Positions 46,664-59,457 of a DNA stretch of 64,000 bases are shown one piece after another (within the stretch, counting starts at the first letter, position 1; each line of letters opens with the position of its first letter). Under the pieces are notes generated by a model, which was given only the letters and a program-made list of their open reading frames with translations, had not been told where the DNA came from and did no database searches. A program made the translations under genes and the position numbers. Origin of the DNA: Datisca glomerata (Eukaryota; Streptophyta; Magnoliopsida; Cucurbitales; Datiscaceae); the NCBI GenBank assembly GCA_003255025.1, contig QANY01013250.1:1302001-1366000 (forward strand), read 5' to 3'.

Positions 46664-47833
46664 TGAAAGCACAATATTGCTGTTCCTGTAACTTAGGTTA
46701 TGGTTAAACCAAACTCGCAAGACTTTCCAGAGAAGAATGGACTGAGATACTCAAAGACTTCAATCTACCGGCGGCCGCCATGAATCGGGCAAAAACTTCC
46801 ATCAAACCATCTATTCATGCCATCTGTTAAATTAGTATTTTAAGACCTACAAAATTTGATCCATTTCACCATTGATTCTATTAGATTTAACCGCTGTGTC
46901 AACGTATATTATCTTTGATTTCCCATTCTATTACTCTTATCTTCATGACAAATTTCCGATAAAAAATTATTAAAATTTAAATTACGATTAATTAATCGAA
47001 GAGGAGAGTCAACGGAACAAACTTGTTTCGGCTAAAGAAAGCCAGGATCTGGAACGGGCGTCAGCATTATCCCGATGGACGGTTATCGTCTCGATTTGTA
47101 CACCAATGTAAAAGCCTTGTCCTCAGATTGAGATCAAGAGAACAATTACTAGAACTGGGACGCTATAGTTTATTTTAAGAAAATTTTCTTCAGACCTCCG
47201 CTATATGTAAGGTTTTACTGAACAACCGTTAAATTGAAACTAATCTCTTTAATAAACGTTAAAATTAATCTCTTTTAATATTTAAATTAGAATTTATTTT
47301 TTGTTAAAAATTAAATGTATCACATTTATCATAAAGATAATATTGTCACCATAAACTTTGCGATATCAAATATTAATTTATTAATTTTGTGTTACATCCA
47401 CCGATGTAGGCTTGAATTTAAAATGTACTAATTTGGTTACCAATATACCAATTTTGTGTTACAAAAAAAGGTACGCCGGTAACGAAGAACAGTTTTATCT
47501 AGATAAGATTCTACCAGGTAACTTCAAATTGCGACAACATTTCCATCTCTAATTTTCAGTGGTAATTCCTCTCTAGAAGTTGACTTTGATCACTTTAGTT
47601 TCTTCATCAGAGGTTTATGCTCGAGCTTTTAGTTCCAACAAGGATATGGTACGCTAGAATTGCTTCAAAAAATACCTCAAAACAAAATCAGACCATATTG
47701 CAAAACTCAGACTTTCAGATCCAGACAATGGTCCTGATTCATACAACTCAATCAGGAAATATGATAAAATTAAGGCAGTCATACAACACTTCGTTTAACC
47801 CATCAACTTTGAAACCGGCACCCAGACGTCACC
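46664..47833. other. Intergenic between ECH2 and CCT2
   Basis: Should hold the ECH2 promoter and leader (right of 46,663) and the CCT2 3' UTR (left of 47,834). Both genes point left, so this is a tail-to-head spacer. No additional gene is seen; the open frame at 47,617-47,871 overlaps the CCT2 end antisense. Confidence 0.6.
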
Positions 47834-50800
47834 TCACATTCTGTCTTCTCTCCTCCGAGGGGCACACGTGATGATTTCATCAACTCTAAGAATCATCTCA
47901 GCTGCTTCTGTTGCAGAGAGAAGAACGGCTTGCTTAACTTTAAATGCCTCAGAAATTCCCAGTTCTGCCATATCTCCTACCTGCCATAAGTTGCAAAGTA
48001 AAAGAAGCAACTTTACAAAACTGGTTGATAGAGAACAAAAACCAAATAACCAATAAAGCATTCATTGCCCAAAGTGTTTTATATATCAACAGCATCTCTT
48101 ATTTCCAACATGAGCAGCTAAATTTTAGGGAAGATTCTCAACACTTAGTGTAGTTTGCTTAAAAAAAACGTACAACTCTTTTAGCTTGAAAAATGACTCA
48201 AACATCATTCATAAGGAAAAAAACTCAAAATCGTTAAATTTCAAACTAATTCCATTTAAATAATATGTAATATTAAAATTACTCATTTTTTCTAATTCTG
48301 AAAATGTTAGACCACCTATTATATGCAAACCCAAAACCATTTTTCCGAATTCAGTTTTATGTTTTGGGTTAGAACAAATAAATGGGTTGTGTCAATTCAG
48401 TTTTACATAATGGACTTATGTGTCATTTTTTAAATTAGAGAGTATTTGTGTCATTTAAGCAAACTAGCAGGGAGTGTCACAGGAATTCTTCCATTTTAAT
48501 ACTTACGGTTCCAGTAATGACATCAATCCCCGAAGTACATCCTTCCTTGTGGTGTTCAGCACGAAGCTTAGCAATCAACTCTGCACTATCCAAGCCAGCA
48601 TTGTCAGCAATGGTAGTCGGAATTGCCAAAAGTGCCCGTGAGAAAGCATCAATAGCATGGGACTTTTTCCCTGGAGTTTTCCTAGCCAGCTCGTCCACTT
48701 CCTTTGCCATGATCATCTCAGGCCATCCACCTCCAAACAAAACCCTGCTGTCATTGACAGTCTGAGACAGCACGCACAAAGCATCATGCAGAGACCTTTC
48801 AGCCTCATCAAGAACATGATGGCTGCAAGAATCGAAAGACAGATTATGTTAAATATGAAATAAGTACTTAAAGCTCCAAAGTCAAAGTCTAGCATGGTAA
48901 TAATGCATATGAAACAAGAAAGCAGGCTCAATCTCTGGAAGATCAGATCACCATATAAAGGAAATATATTATACTAGCTACAAATTAAAAAATTATTCGA
49001 GCAGGTAAAATTAGATGGAAGAAAGAAAATTCATTAAAATACATGAAAATGATTCGAGCTCTCCAACTTGGGTATCAATTTAGGTTGTAAAGAGTGAAAT
49101 TTCACACACAAAAAAGCAATAGACAATCAATTAATCCGACTGACTGAAAAGGAGAAAAGATAAAACCTTTGTCTTCAGCAAATGAATGCAAAGCATCTTT
49201 TTCAGATCAGAACTTATAAAGAAAATAGATATGCTAACATACCTTGCACCTCGCAACACTATAGTGCACGCCTGACCCAATTCAACGCCAGAGAAGTGGA
49301 TGAGCTTGTCCTCACCAATCATGATTTCCTCGATAAGCTTGCAGTACCCAAGCTTTACAGATTCAGGATTGTCGAAAGTTGATGCAATCTCACCACCAGT
49401 AACTAATGCCAGGCGTTCAATGCCTTCAAAGTCAGCATGCTCAATTGCGAGTATGCCAGCATCTGCAAAGAGTTCTTCGGGAAAATTGTAAATCAACTGT
49501 CGGTTAATGAAGCAGTTAATCCCATGGGCTATTATCTTCTGCACCTTCTCTCTCATTTTCTCTTTCTCAGCTCCTTCAATCTCTGCAACTCTTGACATGG
49601 AATCGACTCTAACACGTGCGCCATAAATTTTAACTTTGTCTGTATCCATGGCGGTATTTGCGACCAAAATCTTTGCATTCTCTATGCGTTTGGGTTGGCC
49701 AATACCTATCTTCTTGTCAAGAATAAATCTAGAGAACAATATGACTCCAAATTAGAAAGAAAATAATTGTCCACAAACTAATATCAAAGGAGGAAAATGA
49801 TTACTACTGAACTTTATAATTAGTATAAAAATCAAGTCATACATATAGCTTCAATAATATACATCAATGTTTCCTAATAAAAAGACAAAAAAAAGGAACA
49901 CCACGTTGCTAAAATGAGGGAGTTCTGTGAGTGACAAGAAACTGTAACTTAATCTACAATGCATAGCATTAGTTCAGTGGAACATAACATGAAGGGTCCA
50001 TAACCTACCCTTCATCTAAAAAGGAATCCATCAGTGATCCTCCAGGCTTCTTGATAATTTGAATTGCCTCTAAATTTGTGCTACCCTGAAATTTCGTGAC
50101 AGTAATTTAATTTGAGGTTACAGATCTATTTATATATAAAAGCCAAATGAACAAAATGTAATTAAGAAAAGATAATAGAGATTATAAAATTCATGTCATG
50201 AAGATATCACTGACTTAGTAGTCGTAAGTCAGAATTTTTTTTATCGGCATTAACCCAAATAATTAAACTAGGATGACTAGCAATGTAAAAGCACTAAAAA
50301 ACAGAGACAACAACTTCTTGTTTGATTCTTAGATTCATATGAGAATTCCTATTTTCACCTTTAGCCTCATTACAGCATCGACGGCCAATTTCGCAAAGTG
50401 CTCCTTGTCCTGTGAGAGAATTTTGGAACTCAAAGTAGTCATAGCGATCTTCATCAGGTCAGACTTGAAGGTCTCTGCACAAACCAGTCCCAGTAAAACA
50501 CTCAGATATGAGAGATAAGAGTATGAAATTTTTTTCAACAAAATAGACATTGAAAGCACCATGAACAATATAGGACGGTCAATACCTGAATCGGCTTTAT
50601 TGTCCACAACCTTCTGTAACAAGGCATTACGAGCACATTCTGCAGCCATTCTGTAGCCTGACAATATAAAAAATGTCATTAAACTCAAGTCCCAAGCATA
50701 TTTCACACAGTAACATACAGATGAGAGACATATCAGTAGAAATGGGGGAAACCGCCAACCAAAAAGAACTGTGATTTTCAATAGCAGGTGCACTAACAGA

Positions 50801-52515
50801 TATCAATCACAGTGCACGCCTCATAGCCAAAAAAGCAGTTTATAAGCCACTAGAGTAATCTCCGACCATTAGTACTATCCCTAGAAGAAAACTAACAGTC
50901 TAAAACTTAATTTCTGCCGATTTTTCACATATTAGATCGAGGGACATGGATGCACCCCTAGACATATCAGTACATACTCAACATCACTAATATCATAGTA
51001 AGACGGCTGGCATGGAGAAAAGGGGCATGGTCCACCCTTGCACACTAAATATAAATTTTCAAATTGCATGAATACTTGAATAATAAAGCGAAAATAACGT
51101 CTCCAGTGACAAAAACATCCTCGCAAGACATGAGTCAAAACCAACGAGCCGATTTAATAAAACATGAGAAATCAAGGTCAAGTTGTTTTATAAACAAAGA
51201 AGGAATACATGTCATATAGACAGCAACGGTAAATAAGCCTACACCAACTGACGAAAAAAGATGGCATATGCCTACTAGTCAAACAAGGAGGCTTTACCTG
51301 ATATAATTGTCATTGGATGAATCTTCACAGCAACCAGCTTTTCTGCCTCCCTTAAGAGTTCCCCAGCCAAAACAACGACTGATGTTGTCCCATCACCCAC
51401 CTCATCATCTTGTACTTTTGAGATATCTGAACCCTTCTATTAAGGATGATCACCAATATAATTAACAAAAAAAGCACAAATCGTGTATCGATAAACATGT
51501 CCACCAAGACCAGTACAACGATATGTGAGTGCTCGCTAATGACACACTCATCACTTAACCACCCATAGAAGGATACCAACAAGAACTTTAGCAGCTGGGT
51601 TATCAATATGTAGAGACTTCAAAATGGTGGCACCATCATTGGTAACAGTAACTTCACGTCCTCTGCCAGTAGATTGTAAAATTTTATCCTGAATATTAAA
51701 ATACGAACAATGTAGGAATTAGAAATATGAAGGCCTAACGCCTCACCTTTACATCTTGTTATTTCAGAAGAAACTGTAGCAAGTGAAGCTTACCATCCCT
51801 TTTGGCCCTAAAGTCGTTTTGACCAAGTCAGCAATTGCCATTGCACCAACAAAGGAGGCCTGAAAAATATTTTATAGATGCAACATGTCAAATTTTAGAG
51901 CCAAAAGGGAAGGAAATTTTTTTTATCAGTCAAGGGGGAGGAAAAATGAAAAGGAAATTCAGAGAAATCTTCCCTAATCCATTAACGGTGAGCAATCACT
52001 GTAACCTATACAGTAGACTAGAAGCCATGTAATGTTGCCAACATTTTCCAAAGAGAAAGGAACTAAAATTTTCAATCCTAGACTGGTTACATAAAATCTA
52101 GATCCGGAATTACAATACAGCCAGAGTGAAAACATACATTGAACGCATTAAAGTTTCTACTATCACAGTTTGAACTTTCTACAAGTGCAATAAAATATGC
52201 GACTAATAGACTCGAAGGGTTTTTCATATAATTAGCTCATATGGAAATGTTTGTAGAATGATTCCATAGATGCATAATTATCCTGGAGCACAAATGAAAC
52301 ACTCTCATCAGCAAGGCCCGGGGTCGGAACTCACCATTCTAGCGTGCTCGCCTTTCTCTTCACTTGCGTCATCCTTCAGAATATTCTCCATCTATAAAAT
52401 TACCAAACAGGGGAAAAACCAAATCCAGTAAACTACAAGAAAATTACCAATCAACTAATACAAATAAACTACAAGAGAAACCAACAGAAACTGTCAGCAT
52501 TTGACTTACCGCCAT
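47834..52515 (-). CDS. CCT2: T-complex protein 1 subunit beta (chaperonin CCT2)
   Basis: Beta subunit of the cytosolic group II chaperonin TRiC/CCT, which folds actin, tubulin and other proteins using ATP. Coding exons (minus): 52,515-52,510; 52,391-52,335; 51,859-51,794; 51,688-51,577; 51,426-51,298; 50,657-50,586; 50,474-50,359; 50,085-50,009; 49,728-49,243; 48,822-48,507; 47,980-47,834. They join in frame to 527 aa, the usual plant CCT2 length. The first exon codes only Met-Ala. Motifs include [36 protein letters not shown] (nucleotide binding and the ATPase Asp), GGGWPEM and the C-terminal [15 protein letters not shown]. All introns are GT-AG. A leader intron is likely (donor at 52,878, acceptor before 52,566). 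No break was found. Its place between ECH2 and the SKS gene differs from Arabidopsis, where CCT2 is on chromosome 5. Confidence 0.97.
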
Positions 52516-52935
52516 AAAATTGAAAGGAAATGAGACTTGCCGAAACTAGAACGTCCAAACGTTCACCTAAACCAATGCAACGGAAAACATCTTAAATCAA
52601 TAACATAAACGAAAACCAAATCCTAAACAATGCAGTAACAAATCCCCGCGATCACTATGATAGCTCTGTTTGCACACGCCTTCCAAAGGAAAACAATTAC
52701 ACTACTGAATCAACCGGAGAACGAAAACACGGTCCACAAATGCTAAAAAACATCAAGAAGGAGATCCCTAAGCACTTCCAGTCACTAAGTCTCCAATAAT
52801 CAAACGGTGAACAACTAGAACATGGTTCAAATGACCCAACCCCAAGTTCAAAACTGTCACCAAAGAAGAGAAGAGTACCTGATCTCGACGATTAGAGAGA
52901 ACACAGAACAGACACTAGGAAATGGAGGATTTTAG
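52516..52935 (-). promoter_or_regulatory. CCT2: CCT2 5' UTR with probable leader intron
   Basis: On the minus strand gatcag|gtactc (exon end 52,879) is a good donor, and ttggtttag before gtgaac (exon start 52,566) a good acceptor. That gives a leader exon of unknown start, about 50 nt of leader next to the ATG, and a 312-nt intron. Leader introns are common in plant housekeeping genes. This is from splice motifs alone. Confidence 0.45.
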
Positions 52936-53730
52936 AGTGTAGTCCCGCCGAAAACTAGTACTTCCAACTTTCAAGTGGTTAGCGCTAGGTCTTTTTGCCT
53001 TCCTACGATTCGATTGCTTTGTGTGGATGGTTCTACTGCTACTGCTTATTGATCTCGCTGCACTCTCCGTTGATTTCCTCTTGATATGATGAATTTTTCG
53101 CAGTAGGTCACCAAGGAAAAGCAACTTTCCATATCAACCGTCAGATTGGGGAACGCATAAAGTTAGGTGGGAGATAAGGTACAGAGAACAGAATCATTCC
53201 ACGACGTCGTATCCTAATTTACGAAGTCTCTTGAAATTTCCGGAATGGATCCCTTGAGCTTTTTTTTTAGAATGGATCTCTTGGCTTAAGGAGGGAAAAT
53301 AGAACTATATTTTGTAATTGTAAGATAATTAATTACGTGTCATTCTACATATTATTAAATTTATATTAAATAAGTGATATGTCAATTATTTATAAATTAA
53401 TTTTTTTCACGTTGCTTAAACATTTTAAGATATAAACATGTAAATAATTAGTATATCACTTGGTCACTTAAATTTAGTTCATATATGATCGGTCTAGAAT
53501 TACCTTACTTATGAGATATGTAGGATCAAGCGTCAACGCTTATTGTTGAATTTAAAGTTATAACGGGTAGTTAAGACGTAGTTCCTTATTTCCTTTATTT
53601 AATTCAAACAACCACACTTAATTTCGACTGTGACCCGACTCCACCAAATTTCTATCAAATGGTAGGATGGTGGCCGACCTGTGACCAATATAACGTCTTA
53701 AAAATGAAAAATTTTGCATCATAGAAAACT
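52936..53730. other. CCT2 promoter side, no gene
   Basis: No gene recognised. The Ser/Arg/Lys-rich open frame at 52,915-53,124 (minus) overlaps the CCT2 leader region and has no domain. Confidence 0.5.
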
Positions 53731-53734
53731 TTAA

Positions 53735-55062
53735 GGGGGTGTTTTAAAAAATAGCAGGTTTTCAATCGATTTAGGTAAATAGCAAGTTTCTTAATTATTC
53801 TATAATTTTTTACTAAATTGACATTATCTATATATAACATGTTAGATATTTAACATTTATCTTATCAGAATTCGTCAACAGCTGGTTGATGATGTACCAC
53901 TAAAAATCTGTTATTTACCTTATTAGAATTAGAATCAATCATTGAAACTAGAATAATTTCTTATCGATATTAGCTAAAAAAAGAAACTAAAATCAATCAT
54001 TGATTATCATCTAATTTAATTAAAAATAAAAAATAAAAATAATTTTTGAATTGAAAGACAATAAATTCTGGAATATTTAATTAAATGCAAGAACCCCATC
54101 AAAATTAATTATGAAATATGTAAATCAAAATTTAAAATCGTTAACTATAAATTCGTCAATAGCTTGTTGATGACGTGATACTAAAAATCTATTATTTACC
54201 TTATCAAAATTAGAATCAATCATTGAAATTAGAATATTTCTTTCTCAAAATTACCTTAAAGTAAAACTAGAATCAATAATTGATTATCATCTAATTTATT
54301 TAAAAATAAAAATAAAAAATAATGTTTTAATTGAAAGACAATAAATTCTGGAATAATTAATTAAATGCAAGAACTCCATCAAAATTAATTATGAAATCTA
54401 TAAATCGAAGTTTAAAATCGTCAACCACAAATTCGTCAATAGCTTGTTGATAACGTGACACTAAAAATCTGTCATTCACCTTATCAGAATTAGAATCAAT
54501 CATTGAAACTAGAATGTTTCCTTATCAGAATTACCTTAAAAAATAAAACCAGAATCAATCATTGATTATCATCTAATTTAATAAAAAATAAAAAAAATAA
54601 GAGTTTGAATTGAAAGACATTAAATTTTGAAATATTTAATTAAATACAAGAACCCCACTAAATCTGATTATGAAATCTGTAAATCGAAATTTAAAATCGC
54701 CAACTACAAATTCGTCAACAGCTGGTTGGTGAAGTGACACTAAAAATCTGTTATTACCTTATCAGAATTCGAATCAATAATTGAAATTAGAATATTTTCT
54801 TATCAAAATTACCTTAAAAAATAAACTAGAACATTGATTATCATCTAATTTAATTAAAAAAATAACGCTTGAATTGAAAAACAATAATTCTGGAATATTA
54901 ATTAAATGCAAGAATCCCACCAAAGTTAATTATGAAATCTGTAAATCAAAGTTTAAAATCGTCAACTACAAATTCGTCAACAGTTAGTTGATGACATGAC
55001 ATTAAAAATCTGCTATGTATCTCTAATTTGAAAAAATCTACTATTTCTTAAATTGACTTTAT
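53735..55062. mobile_element. Inverted-repeat DNA transposon with internal 280-bp tandem array
   Basis: The left end reads gtgttttaaaaaatagcagg, then ttcaatcgatttaggtaaat. The right end is its imperfect reverse complement (aatttgaaaaaatctactat, then ttctta). Inside are about 4.3 direct repeats of roughly 280 bp, starting near 53,871, 54,150, 54,431, 54,709 and 54,973 with aattcgtcaa(c/t)agc. Each unit carries a terminus-like piece (aaaaatctgttatttacc). There is no coding capacity, so it is a non-autonomous element. Mutator-like is the best guess; relatives lie at 1,137 and 13,625. Confidence 0.7.
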
Positions 55063-55829
55063 TTATCTATTTTGTGCAATTTTTTTAAAAAAATTTCTTA
55101 ACAAATAAAAGAGTGGATAAATATTTGTTCTTTATGATTAGCACCATAATGGTTAAATTCCCTCTACATATTTTTAAAACAAATCTCGAGTCATTGTAAC
55201 CCATTATCCTTATATGAATATTCACATATTCTTTATTCTTTATTATAACTCTATTTCTTTAGTATTCTAGTCATTTTTTGGCTTCCGTTTCCTAGTTCGT
55301 TATTTAAAGTCGTTGCAGTCATAGAAGCATTTTTTAGACTTGGTTTCATATAATTTTGAGTGTGTTACTATTTTCTCCAAATTTTAGATAGTCATGAGCA
55401 ATTCAATGAGAATTTAATGTCTAATTAGCTAGCATTCGTGTGAAAATCAACAGTAATTTAGAAGAGTTGTTTCCAGATACATCCTCAAATTCCACATCAA
55501 AAATGAAAACAAACTCATTATTTCATTCCAGATTCAAATTTGGAAATTCAATCTAAAACAATACATGTAAAAACGAAACAATGAACAACAAATTGGTGTG
55601 GAATTGAATGAACAAATAACAACAAAAAAGAACTTCTCTCTCTTTCTCTTTTTATGGGAAAAGAATGAGACCTCGAGCTGGGGTCTTTAAGGATTCTCTA
55701 ATTGAAATCTCTCCTTCCAACAGTATCAATAGCTGAGACAAAATTTGAAGCACTACCCAACTCCTACTCCACAAAGCCGGAGGGAATGTATACTTCATCA
55801 ATTACCATATTTGTCAAAGCTTTGTAAGC
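55063..55829. other. Intergenic and SKS 3' flank
   Basis: AT-rich DNA with no gene recognised. The part close to 55,830 should include the 3' UTR of the SKS gene. Confidence 0.5.
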
Positions 55830-58634
55830 TTAGAGTGGCCGTGTGCGTCTGCCGCTAGCTCTTCCACAAAGAAGAGCATTCTTAGGAATAGGGTACTCGT
55901 CCCTAAATGAAGTTGAAGTTGTATATACACGTAAATAAAATTGTTGACCAAGGTATTGTCGTGCCCAAAACTCAGACCTCAAGTTCCACATTCCAACGTT
56001 ATCTAGTGCGATGTATACGGCCGTCCATGAGTTGGGATATACCTGCACTCACATCATTCATGAAACCTTAGAATTGAATTGTGATTGTTAAGAAAATGTC
56101 ATTATATTTTATTATAAGAATTATGTAACTTAGACATAAAGGTAGTCTGGATTCATTATTCATCAATAAATTATAATGTAGTCTTGTACCTTTATAAACC
56201 GGCTCTTATTTGTACTGTGACATCAATTCAATGTACAAACTCTATGATTTTAACGCTTTTTTATGGTCTGTAGGTTCAATTTAAGCATTACTGGAAAGTG
56301 GGTGAGGCTAAAAAGCAAGAAATGGACTTAAAATTGGAAGATTACTTGAGTAGTGCAACGTGCTACCGCATCTCGGAGATTGTATTGATCTCTGCTAGCC
56401 TCTGTCCATTTCCCTCCATCCATACTACATTTCAGAAGTTCATCAAAATCAAAATACTAAATGCATGAACATGTCCAAAACACAGGTTCAGGGCTAAAAC
56501 AAATGCATGATATACACTTACCCAACCACAAAGAAAGAGTATCCGTCAAGATGCCAGCTCTGGATTATATCCTCATCGTTTTGAAACACAATTTCGATAA
56601 ACGCTCTGTAATCAGCACCCATAACGGATGTATCAAGGTAGATTCCACCGCCAGTTGGACGGTCTGATATGCTTCCAACACGAAAAACTCCATCAATTTT
56701 GAAGTAGTCAGCGATCTTTAGAGGAGTGTCGGCCGGGACAAAGGATACACTGTTAACAGCATATCTTTGTTTGTCACTGACCAGACCCGCAGAATTTGCA
56801 AGTATGATGGTTCTTGTTGTGTTAATGAGGCCATAGTGGTAAGAACCTTGTGGATTTGGCCTCGGTCCACTAGCTGTAAGATTGGTCCTGGAATAGGCAT
56901 ACAAAACTAAAAATGTTTAGGCAAATATCAGCTCAAGTCTACAATACTAACTGTTGAATCCAAACAATAAGAATTGATGCTCAATCTCTCTGAATCATTA
57001 CTTTGATTAACAGAATTGATTTCAAATAATCTAAATTGCTAAATAAAAATCTCCCATGAGCAGAGGATCCAAGTCCCTCAATACAAGGAGCCATTGCCAG
57101 TTATAATTTTCAGCTGGAAAGGTTGTTACTAATAAGTAAACAGTCCTAAAAACCCAATTCAGTCAATCAAAGAGAATGGGTATATACTTGCATGTTCATT
57201 AAGACTGAACTTGATAAGTAAATATCATTGGAAAAGTTCCATGAGTAAATATTTGACGAAAGTAGGCACCTAATAGAGCGGGCCTGGTTGAGGGACCAGT
57301 CAATTTGGACGGTAGGACCGCCAGGAGAAGGGCCTTGGACAGGACCTGCAGAGTTGCTGTAACGAAGAGTAGCAGTGGAGGTGAGGACGGGAGAGGTGAA
57401 GCGTGAGGAAACAACAATGTAATAGTCCTGAGCAGGCTGATCTGCGGTTACAAGTACAGAATAAGTTTGGCCAACATGAACGTCAAGTGAAGAGTAGGTA
57501 GTCTGGAGGGTGTGGGTTCCTTCCACTTCAACCAGAGTTAATTTGTGGCCTTGGATTCTGAAATTGAGTGAATTTTGTAGCCCCACGTTTGATATTCTCA
57601 ACCTGTAAGTTTTCCCTGATATAATGGGTGTTGCAATAAATTACTTAAACTAAAAATAGCTATTAACGAACAACTTCACTAGGAAAACCAAAACCTCAAT
57701 ACAAGAATGAAGAAATAAAAGGTTTAAGTAAAAAAAGGGCATAAGGATACCTTGTTCAACATTGAAGGAGGCACCACCGGAGCCACGGCCATTGATAAGG
57801 ATTCCATCAGGAAATGGAAGCTTCTTGCCATTATCCAATTGATTCTTCAATGCCTACACAATCCGAGCACAGATGAAACGGGAATATATGTATATAAATA
57901 CAAAGGTCCTTTGTATATTGCTTTTGACATAAGGTTCAGGACGAATATTACTAGATTTTACATATACCGATATGGAAACAGAAATATTGACAATAAAAGT
58001 CAAAATTCAACCAAGATGTTACCAGCTAAAAGTAATATGTACAGGAGAGATTGTGTGATTACCGTGTGATTAACCTTGAACCAATCTCCAATAAGAACAG
58101 TGTAGTCACCAGCTGGATCGGGGAAAGGAACAGGGATTCTAGGGCGGCTAAGAATCCTAATCCCACCAAAAGCACCAGCAGCCTTGTGAAATGCAAGAGA
58201 AGGGAAGTAGTAGAAGCTCCCAATCTGATCCTTCATTTGGAGAATGTACGTGAAGTTCTTTCCAGGTGGGATTGGGCATGTTGTTCCATAAACACCATCT
58301 TCATATGAATTCCTTCTCTGTTGAACTCCATTCCTATTTTCACAATTTGACCCAAAATTAACAAACAGATATTCATTTTGACCTCTGTCTCTAAGATAAT
58401 TTTTACTCATTTAAATCTATACTTGAGAAGCACTTTCTGAACGAACACACATTGTCAGAGAATTCTCTTGTGAATAAGACATAAATCAAAGTACTAATCA
58501 TAGTGAGATTCTTTTAGCATTTGCTTAGAAGTTAAAGGGTCAGAAAGAGAGAAGAAAAGAGGAAAGTAAATAGAAAGATGTGCAAGTGACTATTATGTCT
58601 TTCCTCTAAGAGAATAATACTTAGATTCAGCACT

Positions 58635-58674
<40 letters not shown>

Positions 58675-59017
58675 CAGGAGATGAGAAAGGGCTCGTCCAA
58701 GCTATTGTAGACGTTGATAATGATATTATCATTGGTAACAGAGTGAATATCAGGGCCTGGAAATTGGCCATTGATGAGTATCCCCTGTCAAAATCAGTCA
58801 CTCTCTCAACACAAAAAAACACCGACTTCATCTCAAATAATCGATTAACAAATAAAAAAAAACATATTAACTAAATCAGATATGAACCAACCTGTTGGCG
58901 TTCACCCAGCGGATATATATCTCCAAAAGTAACATTCCACTCGAAGAATCTATACGGATCTTCGGCTCCAACATAAATCAGAGCAGCAAGTGCCACTGCC
59001 GCCATTTTGAGTAGCAT
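55830..59017 (-). CDS. SKS5: SKU5-similar (SKS5-type) multicopper-oxidase-like protein
   Basis: Secreted cell-wall protein of the SKU5/pollen-specific multicopper-oxidase-like family, linked to directional growth and wall expansion. Exons (minus): 59,017-58,892; 58,784-58,675; 58,333-58,063; 57,853-57,751; 57,615-57,270; 56,887-56,522; 56,424-56,346; 56,042-55,830. They join in frame to 537 aa. Residues 1-18 are a signal peptide, followed by EDPYRFFEWNVTFGDIYPLG. Three cupredoxin domains follow, with GILINGQFPGP, TTCPIPPGKNFTYILQMKD, DGILINGRG and SLDVHVGQTYSVLVTAD. The copper ligands of true oxidases are absent: SWNGV stands for HWHG, SFYYFPS for the HxH site, and WNLRSEFW for HCHxxxH. The end GRRTRPL is not hydrophobic, so no GPI anchor is expected. 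Several N-glycosylation sites are present. Internal Met at 59,005 is an alternative start. No break was found. Confidence 0.95.
58635..58671. repeat. (GA)n microsatellite in SKS intron 2
   Basis: GA run of about 37 bp starting only a few bases past the donor of the second intron (exon 2 ends at 58,675; minus-strand reading is CT). As in AMY2 intron 1, a long pyrimidine run lies beside a 5' splice site. Confidence 0.95.
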
Positions 59018-59214
59018 TGCTCTAAAATCTGAATACAGAGAATCTTGTTTGGTAAAATCCTGAGAGTCTCCGAGTGAGAGACTGAGAGGTTTTAAGAGAA
59101 ATGCAAGGTGTGAGAAATGGATGAGGAGGAGGGAGAATGGCACATATTTTAAGTGTGGTACAGAGAGAGAGAGAGGTAAGTAGCAGGAAAAGAGAGGGAA
59201 AATTGAAGCAAATT

Positions 59215-59261
<47 letters not shown>

Positions 59262-59457
59262 ATGGTGTCGGTGGAGGGGTCCGCACGCGAATCGGCGATC
59301 TAACTTGACATTGACCTGTGCGTGTATGTCTCCCACATGGGATTGATTAACGCGTAGTAGTAAGAGCATGTGATTAAACAATAAGCAAGCTGCAAGCAGG
59401 ACCCTCACTTCAGTCTTTCCTCTCTCGCTTTCATTTTCTATTCTTTTAGGCAAATAT
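59018..59457 (-). promoter_or_regulatory. SKS5: SKS5 upstream region with (GA)n microsatellite
   Basis: A GA run at 59,217-59,256 (CT on the coding strand) lies about 200 bp before the start codon, with a shorter GA tract at 59,162-59,175. This is a typical pyrimidine-rich plant leader or core promoter. No clear TATA box was assigned. The open frame at 59,022-59,453 on the minus strand is a low-complexity artefact. Confidence 0.5.

Noticed and set aside
52915..53124. 69-codon Ser/Arg-rich frame as a separate gene
   Set aside because: It overlaps the likely CCT2 leader and promoter and has no domain or homolog that I recognise.
59022..59453. 143-codon minus-strand frame upstream of the SKS gene
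   Set aside because: It is dominated by translated CT repeat and overlaps the SKS start in another frame.
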